Assembly: GCA_965262305.1 (NCBI GenBank)
Contig: CBDHEY010000002.1
Coordinates: forward strand, 1,240,001-1,304,000
DNA length: 64,000 nucleotides
Reading direction: 5' to 3'
From: CBDHEY01 sp965262305
GTDB taxonomy: Bacteria; Pseudomonadota; Gammaproteobacteria; Pseudomonadales; Cellvibrionaceae
The position numbers and the translations under genes are program-made. Below are positions 8,364 to 17,013 of the stretch, in pieces (positions within the stretch are counted from its first letter, which is position 1; every line of letters begins with the position of its first letter). The notes under the pieces were generated by a model. It had not been told where the DNA came from. It made no database searches and was given only the letters and a program-made list of their open reading frames with translations.

Positions 8364-9260
8364 TCAAGTGATAACAGGTGAATCAGAATTGTGATTCTCA
8401 CAGAATAAATTGAATTCTAGAACATCCCCTGTCAGCATTAATCTGTCAGATGCTAAATTAATTGTATCACTTAATACCTCATTTGTAGAGCCGTGTTTTA
8501 TTCTGACAAGAATATTAGTATTTGTTCCATAAATATCATTGCGGACTTCTAATGTAAAATTTTCTGTGATTCTGTGTGTTTTGTAGTTAAAGTCTGCGCC
8601 AGATTTTACCCAAGACCAATACTGAATTTGTAAGAATGAATTTTCATATTTCTCATTTTTTTCCCTAACTTTAAAGGACGCTTTCTTTTCCATAAATAGT
8701 CGTTTTCGATCGATTTGGGTCTCTGGTGTTGGGCGTTTAGTTGACGAAGATTGTACCTTTAACAGTTCGCCATAGGGTTCGTCACCCATATCATCAAAAT
8801 CATCAAAAACGAGTTTAATCTCGCGTAGATTATCGTAATGGCTATCTGGAATAGCGCTTGATAATTCAATAACTGCTTCAACACTGACCTTCAAAGCATT
8901 CAGTCTTTCATTGTAGCCTTCAATACTGATAATAACTTTAGTATTGGGGCTGTATATGGCGCTTTCAATGACATCTTTTTTAATAGAGTTCTTTAAGTCA
9001 TTCGACATTTGATCAGAGGTAAAAACAGTTGATAATCGTGAGTCTAAATTTTGAAGGTGCGGCATATTGGCAATAACAAGTACGCCAGTCACTAGCGCAA
9101 AAAACACCAAATCTTCTACTGAAGAGGCATAAATCGATTTCCTAATAGAATCATCGCCCTGGTATAGCCACTCTGGAACCCAGCCAACAGATAAACAGAG
9201 AGTAAATATAAAAAATATAAAAAAGCCGGTAACCGCTGCAAATAAAAATTTTTTATTCAT
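8364..9260 (-). CDS. Hypothetical membrane-anchored protein
   Basis: A 298-residue protein of no family I recognise. Two hydrophobic stretches near the N-terminus (about residues 5-27 and 48-66, containing FFIFFIFTLCLS and FFALVTGVLVIAN) look like a membrane hairpin. The rest is hydrophilic and mixed alpha/beta, including an acidic run VFDDFDDMGDEP and a beta-rich C-terminal half ending in SDSPVIT. No catalytic motif is evident. It lies upstream of the CPBP gene and 218 bases downstream of the receiver-TPR gene on the same strand. Codon and base use resemble its neighbours. It is likely a real gene because of its length and ordinary composition, but its role is unknown. Confidence 0.6.
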   Translation of the reverse strand: MNKKFLFAAVTGFFIFFIFTLCLSVGWVPEWLYQGDDSIRKSIYASSVEDLVFFALVTGVLVIANMPHLQNLDSRLSTVFTSDQMSNDLKNSIKKDVIESAIYSPNTKVIISIEGYNERLNALKVSVEAVIELSSAIPDSHYDNLREIKLVFDDFDDMGDEPYGELLKVQSSSTKRPTPETQIDRKRLFMEKKASFKVREKNEKYENSFLQIQYWSWVKSGADFNYKTHRITENFTLEVRNDIYGTNTNILVRIKHGSTNEVLSDTINLASDRLMLTGDVLEFNLFCENHNSDSPVIT

Positions 9261-9478
9261 CTTATTTAGGATGCCTTATGTACGAGTATTACTCACCAAG
9301 GTGAATTAGGACTTTGAGATGTGTTTTCTCAGATTTTATCACAGCTCAAATGAAATTAAATTTGGATAGTATAGATAGATTAACGAATTGTAAAAAACGT
9401 TGACTCACTCAGATGTTTTACTTTTCGGATGTATAAGTAAGCGAGGCCTTTTTAAAAGACAGCGGTCTATTGGTTTTA

Positions 9479-11131
9479 CTAACACTGATCAGAAATAATT
9501 TTTTCTGATTGTTTCTTTAAATATAGGAAACGCTCCGAGTATTTAGATTGACCATCAATAGCGCCAATTCTTTGGAAACTGTTTTCTAAGAGTTTATGTT
9601 CGTGCTGACTTAAATTTTCTTCTTTACTTCGGCTTACGATAGCCTGAATTAAATTTAAATTTAAACCAATATGGTTTGGCAAGTCGCATAGCACTTTTTC
9701 AAATGCGGCTTGTGCTCTCTGGTACTCTTTATTTTGATACAGTGATATCCCGACTTTATTTTGACGTGCTGCAAATAGCACTCCCTCTTTGGTTACTGGA
9801 TCACGTAGAAGCTTGTCTATTTTAATTGCTAAATCAGGATCGTCGTTTACCTTAGACAATTCTTGGAGGAGTTTCTCTCCCTCATCGTATTTACCTCTAT
9901 CCATAAACGCTTTCGCACAAGCGATGGATATATTTATGGGGGTGTTTGAAATAACGCTGTATTTAATTTCGCTATGTATCTGTAAGGCCGATTCTGTTCG
10001 CTTATTTGCGAGATCCTTGGATCCTTTCAAATCGAAGAAATCGGCTTCCAATTGTTTTCCTCGCATAGTTAATATAGGGTGAGAACTGTACTTTTTTTCG
10101 AGCTGTTTCAATGTTTCTGATAGCTCATCGGAAACTTGATTCAGCATTTCAGGTTTTTCTTCCGTATAATCAATCAACCCTTGTGCGAGAGACAAATAAT
10201 CTTCAGGAGTTTCGTGACACGAGCCTTTACTTTGTTTAAGTGCTGCTCGATAGGCTCTAACTGACGCTTTACGGTCACCTGCTAGACAACTTACTTTACC
10301 CATAGCCCTTTGTCTACTTATTGATCGTGGTGATATTTGCACTGCCATGCTGAGTTGATGTTGTGCTCGTGTTAGGTTGTCTTTCTCTTGGTAAATTTGC
10401 GCGAGTAGGTCATGGGCTTCTACGCAGTATTGATTTTGACTAAGCAATGCATTTAAAACAGATTCTGCTTCGTCATAGCTTTTCGTTAAAATATGTGTGA
10501 GGGCAATACCAATTTCCGCCCAGAGTGGTCTTTTGTCTGCGCCTGTCGATGAATAGACCAATTGCGCTTCTGCAAACCGACTTTGTTTAATTAATAGCTC
10601 ACCATAAATTTTTTTCACATCGTTTTTGTATTTTGTATTGTTATCTAACAACGCCTGGCATGAGCTAATGGCAGTATTTATTTTATTCAGATCTAAGGCT
10701 TTTTTTATGGGCATTAGAGCTTCGTTTTTTAAAAGAGCTTGATCGAGTCTTGCTCTCAAAGAATCCTTGGTTATGGGTTTGTTAACATAGTCATCAGGTT
10801 GGTTTTCAAGGGTATGCAAAACATAATGACTGGCATTTTCTGCCGTAATCATAATAAACAAAGAAGATTTTAAAAGTAGGTTATGAAACCTCAACTCTTC
10901 CAATAGCTGCTGACCGTTTTTTCCTGGCCCCAAGTTATAATCGGCTAATACAATGTCGTACTGATGTCGATCGCAAATTTCGATGGCTTCTTCAGCGCTT
11001 CCAGCGGTATCTACGCGGTTTGATCCAAAATCGGTGAGAACACGGTTTAGCGAAGTTCTCACCTCGGGAACGTCATCGACAATTAAGCAGCGCTTTTGGC
11101 TGTATGTTTTTATAATTTCAATTTGCTTCAT
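9479..11131 (-). CDS. Response regulator with N-terminal receiver and C-terminal TPR repeats
   Basis: A CheY-like receiver at the N-terminus (RCLIVDDVPEVR, the acceptor Asp in DIVLADYNLG, and a Lys in DDYVNKPITK) is followed by about 400 residues of helical TPR-like repeats (for example AEIGIALTHILTKSYDEAE and AHDLLAQIYQEKDN). There is no DNA-binding or enzymatic output domain, so output is presumably by protein-protein contact. Comparable receiver-TPR proteins occur in pseudomonads and vibrios. The frame is open to an ATG at 11182, but that would place 30 residues before the receiver; the ATG at 11131 (MKQIEIIKTYSQKR) fits better. Neither start has a strong ribosome-binding site. No partner kinase is adjacent. 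Confidence 0.8.
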   Translation of the reverse strand: MKQIEIIKTYSQKRCLIVDDVPEVRTSLNRVLTDFGSNRVDTAGSAEEAIEICDRHQYDIVLADYNLGPGKNGQQLLEELRFHNLLLKSSLFIMITAENASHYVLHTLENQPDDYVNKPITKDSLRARLDQALLKNEALMPIKKALDLNKINTAISSCQALLDNNTKYKNDVKKIYGELLIKQSRFAEAQLVYSSTGADKRPLWAEIGIALTHILTKSYDEAESVLNALLSQNQYCVEAHDLLAQIYQEKDNLTRAQHQLSMAVQISPRSISRQRAMGKVSCLAGDRKASVRAYRAALKQSKGSCHETPEDYLSLAQGLIDYTEEKPEMLNQVSDELSETLKQLEKKYSSHPILTMRGKQLEADFFDLKGSKDLANKRTESALQIHSEIKYSVISNTPINISIACAKAFMDRGKYDEGEKLLQELSKVNDDPDLAIKIDKLLRDPVTKEGVLFAARQNKVGISLYQNKEYQRAQAAFEKVLCDLPNHIGLNLNLIQAIVSRSKEENLSQHEHKLLENSFQRIGAIDGQSKYSERFLYLKKQSEKIISDQC

Positions 11132-11257
11132 GTTGATCAAATATGACACTTGATACGATAAGTGTAGCTCAAATGAAGGCATGGTTAATCGGATGAAATG
11201 GTCGATTTAAATAGCGACCTAAAGATGAGGATTACCCAAAATTAGGGCGTTTATTTT

Positions 11258-11286
11258 TTAACTTGGCTGTCCGAAAGTGGTAGAAT
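11258..11286 (+). promoter_or_regulatory. Candidate sigma-70 promoter for cvpA-purF
   Basis: TTAACT (11258-11263) and TAGAAT (11281-11286) are separated by 17 bases, 4/6 and 5/6 matches to consensus, about 40 bases upstream of the cvpA start. No purine-repressor site was recognised with confidence. Confidence 0.4.
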
Positions 11287-11324
11287 AGCGCCCTTAGCAA
11301 AGTGGATATTATGTTGTCGTATAG

Positions 11325-11822
11325 ATGAATTGGGCCGATTACGCCATCTTAGCCGTTTTAACGGTGTCTAGTCTTATAAGTTTAAAGCGAGGTTTCATTA
11401 AAGAAGCCCTATCAATGGCAAATTGGGTGCTCGCATTCATTATTGCGGTAACTTTTCGCGATCCTCTCTCAAGCATGTTTGTGGCATATATTGCAACTCC
11501 TTCTCTCAGAGAGATGCTCGCTTTTGCTATTCTATTTGCTGCTACCCTTATCGTAGGTGCGATGGTCAATCATCTGATTAGCGAGCTAGTCAGAATGACA
11601 GGGTTAGGCGGAACCGATAAATTTCTCGGCGTACTTTTTGGTGTAGTCAGAGGATTTGTAGTAATTATGGCAATTTTATTGATAGTGCCTCCCATCATCC
11701 CTATTAATGAAGATCTGTGGTGGAAAGAATCTCTTTTGATTCCGCACTTTTTGGGTGTTGAAAACTGGGCTAGGGCGATTTTTGGTGATCTCGTCAGTAT
11801 TATTACTGGCTTTTTTAAATGA
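11325..11822 (+). CDS. cvpA: CvpA family membrane protein
   Basis: A 165-residue inner-membrane protein with four hydrophobic segments. It opens MNWADYAILAVLTVSSLISL followed by KRGFIKEALS, the classic CvpA N-terminus. The family is linked to colicin V production and to envelope or bile-stress tolerance in enterobacteria; its molecular activity is not settled. It sits 25 bases upstream of purF, the usual arrangement in gammaproteobacteria, and is transcribed with it. ATG at 11325 matches the family start. Confidence 0.92.
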   Translation: MNWADYAILAVLTVSSLISLKRGFIKEALSMANWVLAFIIAVTFRDPLSSMFVAYIATPSLREMLAFAILFAATLIVGAMVNHLISELVRMTGLGGTDKFLGVLFGVVRGFVVIMAILLIVPPIIPINEDLWWKESLLIPHFLGVENWARAIFGDLVSIITGFFK

Positions 11823-11847
11823 TATTTATAGGTAGGTTATTGAGTAT

Positions 11848-13371
11848 ATGTGTGGCATCGTAGGTATTGTCGGAAAAAGTAATGTGAATGTTGGGCTTTA
11901 CGATGCCCTAACAATGTTACAACACCGAGGGCAGGATGCCGCTGGAATTATGACGTGTGATAATGGCAAGCTGGCTCAGCAAAAAGCGGTTGGTTTAGTC
12001 CGAGATGTATTTCGATCACGACACATGCAACGTCTTGTTGGAAATATGGGAATTGGTCATGTTCGATATCCGACAGCGGGTAGTTCAGGTCCTGCTTTGG
12101 CCCAGCCTTTCTATGTAAATTCCCCCTACGGTATTGCGCTTGCCCACAACGGCAATCTGACGAATACACAGCAGTTAACTCAAGATCTCTTTAGAGCAGA
12201 TTTGAGGCATCTGAATACTGATTCAGATTCAGAAGTACTCCTTAATATTCTGGCTCACGAGCTTCAACTTCAGGGTAAGCTTTCGCCAACAGAAGATGAT
12301 ATCTTCAATGCTATTCGCGGAGTACATAAGCGTGTTCGTGGAGGTTATGCTGTTGTTGCTATGATTGCGAACTATGGTGTGATTGCTTTTCGCGATCCAA
12401 ATGGTATTCGCCCACTCGTATTTGGTGAGCGCAATACGGACTTGGGTACGGAATACATGATTGCCTCCGAAAGTGTTGCTTTGGATACTCTTGGTTTCAC
12501 TCTGATTAGAGATGTGGCTCCAGGTGAAGCTTTATATATCACTCAGAATGGTGAATTACATTCTCGGCAATGCACAGAATACTCTAAGCTGAACCCATGT
12601 ATTTTTGAACATGTGTATTTTGCTCGTCCTGATTCTATTATGGATGGCGTATCTGTTTATAAAGCAAGATTGCGACAAGGTGAAAAGCTTGCAGCAAAAA
12701 TATTAAAGGAAAAACCTGAGCATGATATCGATGTGGTAATTCCTATTCCTGATAGTAGTCGTGTTGCTGGTCAAGCTCTTGCTTATAACCTTGGCGTTAA
12801 GTTTCGAGAAGGCTTGGTAAAAAACCGTTATATTGGACGCACATTTATTATGCCGGGGCAGCAACAGAGGAAAAAATCTGTTAGGCAAAAGTTGAATGTG
12901 ATTGATTTAGAGTTCCGGGATAAAAACGTCTTACTCGTTGACGATTCGATTGTACGTGGCACTACTTGCCAACAGATTATACAAATGGCTCGTGATGCGG
13001 GAGCCGCAAAAGTGTATTTCGCCTCGGCTTCACCTGCTGTGAAATATCCTAATGTCTATGGTATTGATATGCCTACAACTGATGAGCTTATTGCTCATGA
13101 TCGGAGCGTCGAAGAAATTACTACGGAAATTGGTGCTGACTGGCTCGTATACCAGGATTTAGAAGATCTGGTTGCAGCATCTTCTGAGGGCAATGCAGAA
13201 ATTCCTCATTTTGATTGTGCTGTTTTTGATGGTGAGTATGTAACGGGTGATGTGAGTGAAGAGTACCTTTATGGTTTAGCCAAAGAGCGCAATGATAGTG
13301 TGAAGATGGCTCGCGAACAAAGCGAAGGGGTCAGTTTAAACTCCATTGTTGGTATTCAAAACGGTGACTAA
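11848..13371 (+). CDS. purF: Amidophosphoribosyltransferase
   Basis: First committed step of purine synthesis: glutamine-dependent amination of PRPP to 5-phosphoribosylamine in the cytosol. The 507-residue length is normal. It starts MCGIVGIVG, so Cys2 becomes the N-terminal nucleophile after Met removal. The glutaminase (Ntn) domain includes [12 protein letters not shown] and HVRYPTAG. The C-terminal phosphoribosyltransferase domain has the PRPP loop [14 protein letters not shown]. Flanking cvpA and metZ reproduce the Pseudomonas order cvpA-purF-metZ. Confidence 0.97.
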   Translation: MCGIVGIVGKSNVNVGLYDALTMLQHRGQDAAGIMTCDNGKLAQQKAVGLVRDVFRSRHMQRLVGNMGIGHVRYPTAGSSGPALAQPFYVNSPYGIALAHNGNLTNTQQLTQDLFRADLRHLNTDSDSEVLLNILAHELQLQGKLSPTEDDIFNAIRGVHKRVRGGYAVVAMIANYGVIAFRDPNGIRPLVFGERNTDLGTEYMIASESVALDTLGFTLIRDVAPGEALYITQNGELHSRQCTEYSKLNPCIFEHVYFARPDSIMDGVSVYKARLRQGEKLAAKILKEKPEHDIDVVIPIPDSSRVAGQALAYNLGVKFREGLVKNRYIGRTFIMPGQQQRKKSVRQKLNVIDLEFRDKNVLLVDDSIVRGTTCQQIIQMARDAGAAKVYFASASPAVKYPNVYGIDMPTTDELIAHDRSVEEITTEIGADWLVYQDLEDLVAASSEGNAEIPHFDCAVFDGEYVTGDVSEEYLYGLAKERNDSVKMAREQSEGVSLNSIVGIQNGD

Positions 13372-13430
13372 GGTCTGTTAACACTAATTAACTCGTAAAT
13401 CGACAAAACGCTTTTCGTGAGAAATAAAAA

Positions 13431-14624
13431 ATGAAAGATAGCGATAATCCGTTAATTGGTGCGGACATAGATACATTGGCGGTAAGAGCTGGCCAGGTGA
13501 GATCTCACGAAGGCGAGCACAGTGAAGCAATATTCACTACTTCTAGTTTTGTTTTTGGATCTGCACAAGAAGCGGCTGCACGGTTTTCAGGAGATGAGCC
13601 AGGCAATGTTTATTCTCGCTACACAAATCCAACAGTAAGAAACTTTGAGCAAAGGTTGGCGGCGTTGGAAGGAGGGGAATCGGCTGTAGGCACGTCTTCA
13701 GGCATGGCCGCTATTCTGAGTACCTCCATGGCATTACTCAATTCCGGTGATCATATCGTTTGTTCACGGAGTGTGTTTGGCACCACGACAGTTTTGTTTA
13801 CAAAATATATGGCGAAGTTTGGAGTCGAGGTCGATTTTGTATCTCTAACGGAGATAGATGCTTGGGAATCGGCGATCCGATCAAACACCAAATTTTTATT
13901 CTTAGAGACGCCATCTAATCCCATTTGCGATGTTGCCGATCTTACAAAATTATCTGCGTTAGCAAAAAGTAGAGACTGTTTACTTATTGTTGATAATTGC
14001 TTCTGTACCCCAGCATTGCAGCGTCCATTATCCTTTGGTGCAGATCTCGTCATACACTCTGCAACTAAATATCTTGATGGTCAGGGTCGTTGCCTTGGTG
14101 GCGCTGTTGTAGGTCCTGAAGAATTAACGAGCGAAATTCTTGGGTTTGTTCGAACCTGTGGACCAACTATGAGCGCGTTTAATGCGTGGGTATTCTTGAA
14201 GGGACTAGAAACTCTGAGGTTAAGAATGCAAGCGCATTCTGAAAATGCATTCGAATTGGCGAAATGGTTATCACAACATAACTCCGTTGAGCAAGTATTT
14301 TATTCGGGTTTGGAGAGTCACCCAGGACATGAGTTGGCCTCGAAACAGCAGTCAGCTTTTGGTGGTGTTTTGTCGTTTAGGGTAAAAGGCGATCAATCAC
14401 ACGCCTGGAAGGTAATCGATTCGACACGAGTGCTTTCCTTAACTGCGAATCTTGGTGATGCGAAAACAACAATTGTTCACCCTGCGACTACAACTCACGG
14501 TAGGATGAGTGATGAGGATAAAGTGCTAGCTAGAATTACACCAAACCTAATTCGAATAGCCGTAGGATTAGAATCCATTGATGACATTAAAAGCGATCTA
14601 GAAAGGGGATTGTCGCAACTTTAG
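13431..14624 (+). CDS. metZ: O-succinylhomoserine sulfhydrylase
   Basis: A Cys/Met-metabolism PLP enzyme (fold type I) of 397 residues. It makes homocysteine directly from O-succinylhomoserine and sulfide in methionine synthesis. The PLP lysine is K213 in HSATKYLDGQGR. Other family segments are SSGMAAILST, YSRYTNPTVRNFE and the C-terminal RIAVGLESIDDI. Position immediately after purF supports MetZ over cystathionine gamma-synthase or MetY paralogues. It has its own short 59-base leader and may share the purF transcript. Confidence 0.93.
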   Translation: MKDSDNPLIGADIDTLAVRAGQVRSHEGEHSEAIFTTSSFVFGSAQEAAARFSGDEPGNVYSRYTNPTVRNFEQRLAALEGGESAVGTSSGMAAILSTSMALLNSGDHIVCSRSVFGTTTVLFTKYMAKFGVEVDFVSLTEIDAWESAIRSNTKFLFLETPSNPICDVADLTKLSALAKSRDCLLIVDNCFCTPALQRPLSFGADLVIHSATKYLDGQGRCLGGAVVGPEELTSEILGFVRTCGPTMSAFNAWVFLKGLETLRLRMQAHSENAFELAKWLSQHNSVEQVFYSGLESHPGHELASKQQSAFGGVLSFRVKGDQSHAWKVIDSTRVLSLTANLGDAKTTIVHPATTTHGRMSDEDKVLARITPNLIRIAVGLESIDDIKSDLERGLSQL

Positions 14625-15075
14625 CTTGTACTCCGTTCTTAAATCTGTTTTTTAGACTATCTTATTCTCAGTGCTTGCTCTTCTGAGTGAGCATTTAAGC
14701 TAACGTAAGTATTGATTGCTTATTACACGTTCTTTTTCAAATATTTCGTCATATTCATTATATTTTCATTTAATTTTCTTTTTTTAGATGAAATCCGGCC
14801 TAAACTATAAATCAACGAATTAAATATTTCTCATATTCAAAAAGCTAGCGAGCGATCGTGTTAAAACTATTGAACTCAGATCTTATTTTGCCGTCCGAAC
14901 TTTTAAAACATAAATACGAAATTTTTCAAATAAATCTTTAGGAAAGCGAAAAGAATCGCACCTTGGTGTTAATTGGCTTGAAATTGAAAATAATGATTTT
15001 AAATAAAAAGTCGATAAAGAACCGTTTGAAAAAATCGAAACACATTTGCAGAATGAAATAAAACGGAGTATATGA
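14625..15075. other. Intergenic region, AT-rich; weak hairpin and possible coding relic
   Basis: 451 bases with no intact gene. A 9-bp hairpin (TGCTTGCTC / GAGTGAGCA, two wobbles, loop TTCT) at 14672-14693 follows metZ but lacks a T-tract, so it is at best a weak terminator. From about 14858 to 15075 short open stretches in different frames (containing SELLKHKYEIFQ, then KRKESHLGVNWLEIENNDF) could be remains of a decayed gene, but they match no family I can name. The promoter of the MoxR operon should also be here; none stands out. Confidence 0.35.
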
Positions 15076-16011
15076 ATGAATCAAATTATTGATGCAATTA
15101 CCGAGAGAGTTGGTACAGTATTACTTGGTAAAGAACATCAAGTGAAATTAGCCCTTACATGCCTTTTAGCTAAAGGGCATCTATTAATTGAAGATCTTCC
15201 GGGTATGGGTAAAACAACGCTTGCTCAATGCTTATCGCAAGTATTGGGATTAAAATATGAACGTGTTCAATTTACAAGTGATCTTCTACCCGCAGATATC
15301 TTGGGTGTTTCAATTTTTGATCGAAACAAATCCGAGTTTTCGTTTCATTCTGGTCCGATTTTTACTCAAGTTTTATTGGCGGATGAAATAAATCGGTCAA
15401 CACCTAAAACGCAAAGTGCATTGTTGGAAGCAATGGAGGAAAAGCAGGTTACAATAGAAGGAGAAACAAGAAGCCTTCCCAATCCCTTTTTTGTAATCGC
15501 GACGCAAAATCCGAACTCTCAGACTGGAACTTACCCATTACCCGAATCCCAGTTAGATCGATTTTTACTCCGAATATCCTTAGGGTATCCTTCAAAAGAA
15601 GCGGAACGAATGTTATTTAACGGAACCGATCCTAGAGCAATTCTTAAGGATATGTCACCGGTACTATCTGACACGCAGTTAAACGAACTTCAGTTAGCTG
15701 TTGATTCTATTAAGGCTTCTGATCAGCTGTTAGATTATTTGCAGCGATTAGTACATTTTACCCGAAATGACAGTATATTTACTTACGGATTATCGCCCCG
15801 TGGTGCAATTGCATTTTTGAAAGCAGCTAAAGCCTGGGCGCTGATCCATGATCGTGAATTCCTTGTTCCAGAGGATTTGCAAATGGTTGCGCCTGCTGTT
15901 CTAGGTCATCGAATCCGCGGTACACTGGTTCATTCGGGTAGTGATTCTGAGCGATTGGATAATCCTTTGGTGCAACATCTTTTAACATCTGTAGATGTTG
16001 TTGTCCTATAA
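15076..16011 (+). CDS. MoxR family AAA+ ATPase
   Basis: A 311-residue MoxR ATPase, a chaperone-like AAA+ protein thought to help assemble or activate partner proteins, often with von Willebrand or DUF58 partners. Walker A is EDLPGMGKTTLAQ, Walker B VLLADEINRSTPKTQ, with sensor 1 IATQNP and the family segment LPESQLDRFL. ATG at 15076 follows an in-phase stop closely. The next gene starts 17 bases after its stop, forming a three-gene operon with the DUF58 and transglutaminase proteins, a conserved trio in pseudomonads. Confidence 0.93.
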   Translation: MNQIIDAITERVGTVLLGKEHQVKLALTCLLAKGHLLIEDLPGMGKTTLAQCLSQVLGLKYERVQFTSDLLPADILGVSIFDRNKSEFSFHSGPIFTQVLLADEINRSTPKTQSALLEAMEEKQVTIEGETRSLPNPFFVIATQNPNSQTGTYPLPESQLDRFLLRISLGYPSKEAERMLFNGTDPRAILKDMSPVLSDTQLNELQLAVDSIKASDQLLDYLQRLVHFTRNDSIFTYGLSPRGAIAFLKAAKAWALIHDREFLVPEDLQMVAPAVLGHRIRGTLVHSGSDSERLDNPLVQHLLTSVDVVVL

Positions 16012-16028
16012 GCAAGTGATTAACATTA

Positions 16029-17006
16029 ATGAATTCAACATTAGAAAATCCACGTTCTTTAAAGCAAATTCTACAAAATCAATTTTTATCCTTTGTAGAT
16101 AGGAGAAATACTTCTTCAAAGGTCCATAAATTAACGCAGCGAAATTTATATGTTTTTCCGTCGAAAATAGGGTTTACCTTTTTAGCAATTCTTGTGGTAC
16201 TTTGGTTAATCGGAACAAATTATCAAAATAATCTGATACTTGCATTGGTATTTGCTTTGTTAAGTATTTTTTTATTAGGGATTATCAAAACCTATATCAA
16301 TCTTGCCGGTATTACTGTTAATTACATAAAATCTGACCCGGTATTTGCTGGTGAGTTTATTTATTTTTCGTTTGAAATAGAAAACAAGAGCCATCGTTAT
16401 CGAGATGCGGTTGAATTTCGTTGGCAAAATGATGCCGGTAAGCCGGTTGTTGTTAGTATACCTCCCGGTGAAAATATTCTTGTACGAATTCCAAAAATGA
16501 CCCATAAACGAGGAATAATTACGCCGGGAAGGTTGTTAATAAAAAGCTATTATCCATTAGGTGTTTTTCGGTGTTGGACATGGATTCGATGGCAGTTAGA
16601 AGAAATTGTTTACCCAAGTCCCAAAGAAGTCCCTGAATTAGAATCAATCGTTGCCGATGAAGAAGGAGATGGTGTGCACCCTACAAAGGGAGGAGATGAC
16701 TACGACGGTCTCAAGGAATATCGACCTGGTGATTCGTTAAAGCACATTGCATGGAAATCCTATGCCAAAGAAAAAGGGCTTTTCACTAAGGAGTTTAGTC
16801 AAAATTTCTCTAAAGAAATTTGGCTAGATTTCGATGCTGTTAAGGGAAATACAGAACAAAAACTCTCGGGCTTGACCTATTGGACGTTGTTTTATCACCA
16901 GAGAGACGAAAACTTTGGATTAAATCTGCCTGGTCAACAAGTGTCGCCTAACAAAGGCGAAAAGCACAAGGATAAAATCTTAAAAGCCTTATCACTGTTT
17001 AATTAA
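16029..17006 (+). CDS. DUF58 domain membrane protein
   Basis: 325 residues. Two adjacent membrane helices lie about residues 50-92 (FTFLAILVVLWLIGTNY, then a second hydrophobic stretch). The cytosolic part ends in the DUF58 signature DYDGLKEYRPGDSLKHIAW (about 218-236). DUF58 proteins are the usual partners of MoxR ATPases; the fold is related to von Willebrand A domains in part of the family. The exact role is unknown, with envelope or stress functions proposed for relatives. It is the middle gene of the MoxR operon, seven bases before the transglutaminase-like gene. Confidence 0.88.
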   Translation: MNSTLENPRSLKQILQNQFLSFVDRRNTSSKVHKLTQRNLYVFPSKIGFTFLAILVVLWLIGTNYQNNLILALVFALLSIFLLGIIKTYINLAGITVNYIKSDPVFAGEFIYFSFEIENKSHRYRDAVEFRWQNDAGKPVVVSIPPGENILVRIPKMTHKRGIITPGRLLIKSYYPLGVFRCWTWIRWQLEEIVYPSPKEVPELESIVADEEGDGVHPTKGGDDYDGLKEYRPGDSLKHIAWKSYAKEKGLFTKEFSQNFSKEIWLDFDAVKGNTEQKLSGLTYWTLFYHQRDENFGLNLPGQQVSPNKGEKHKDKILKALSLFN

Positions 17007-17013
17007 AAAATTT

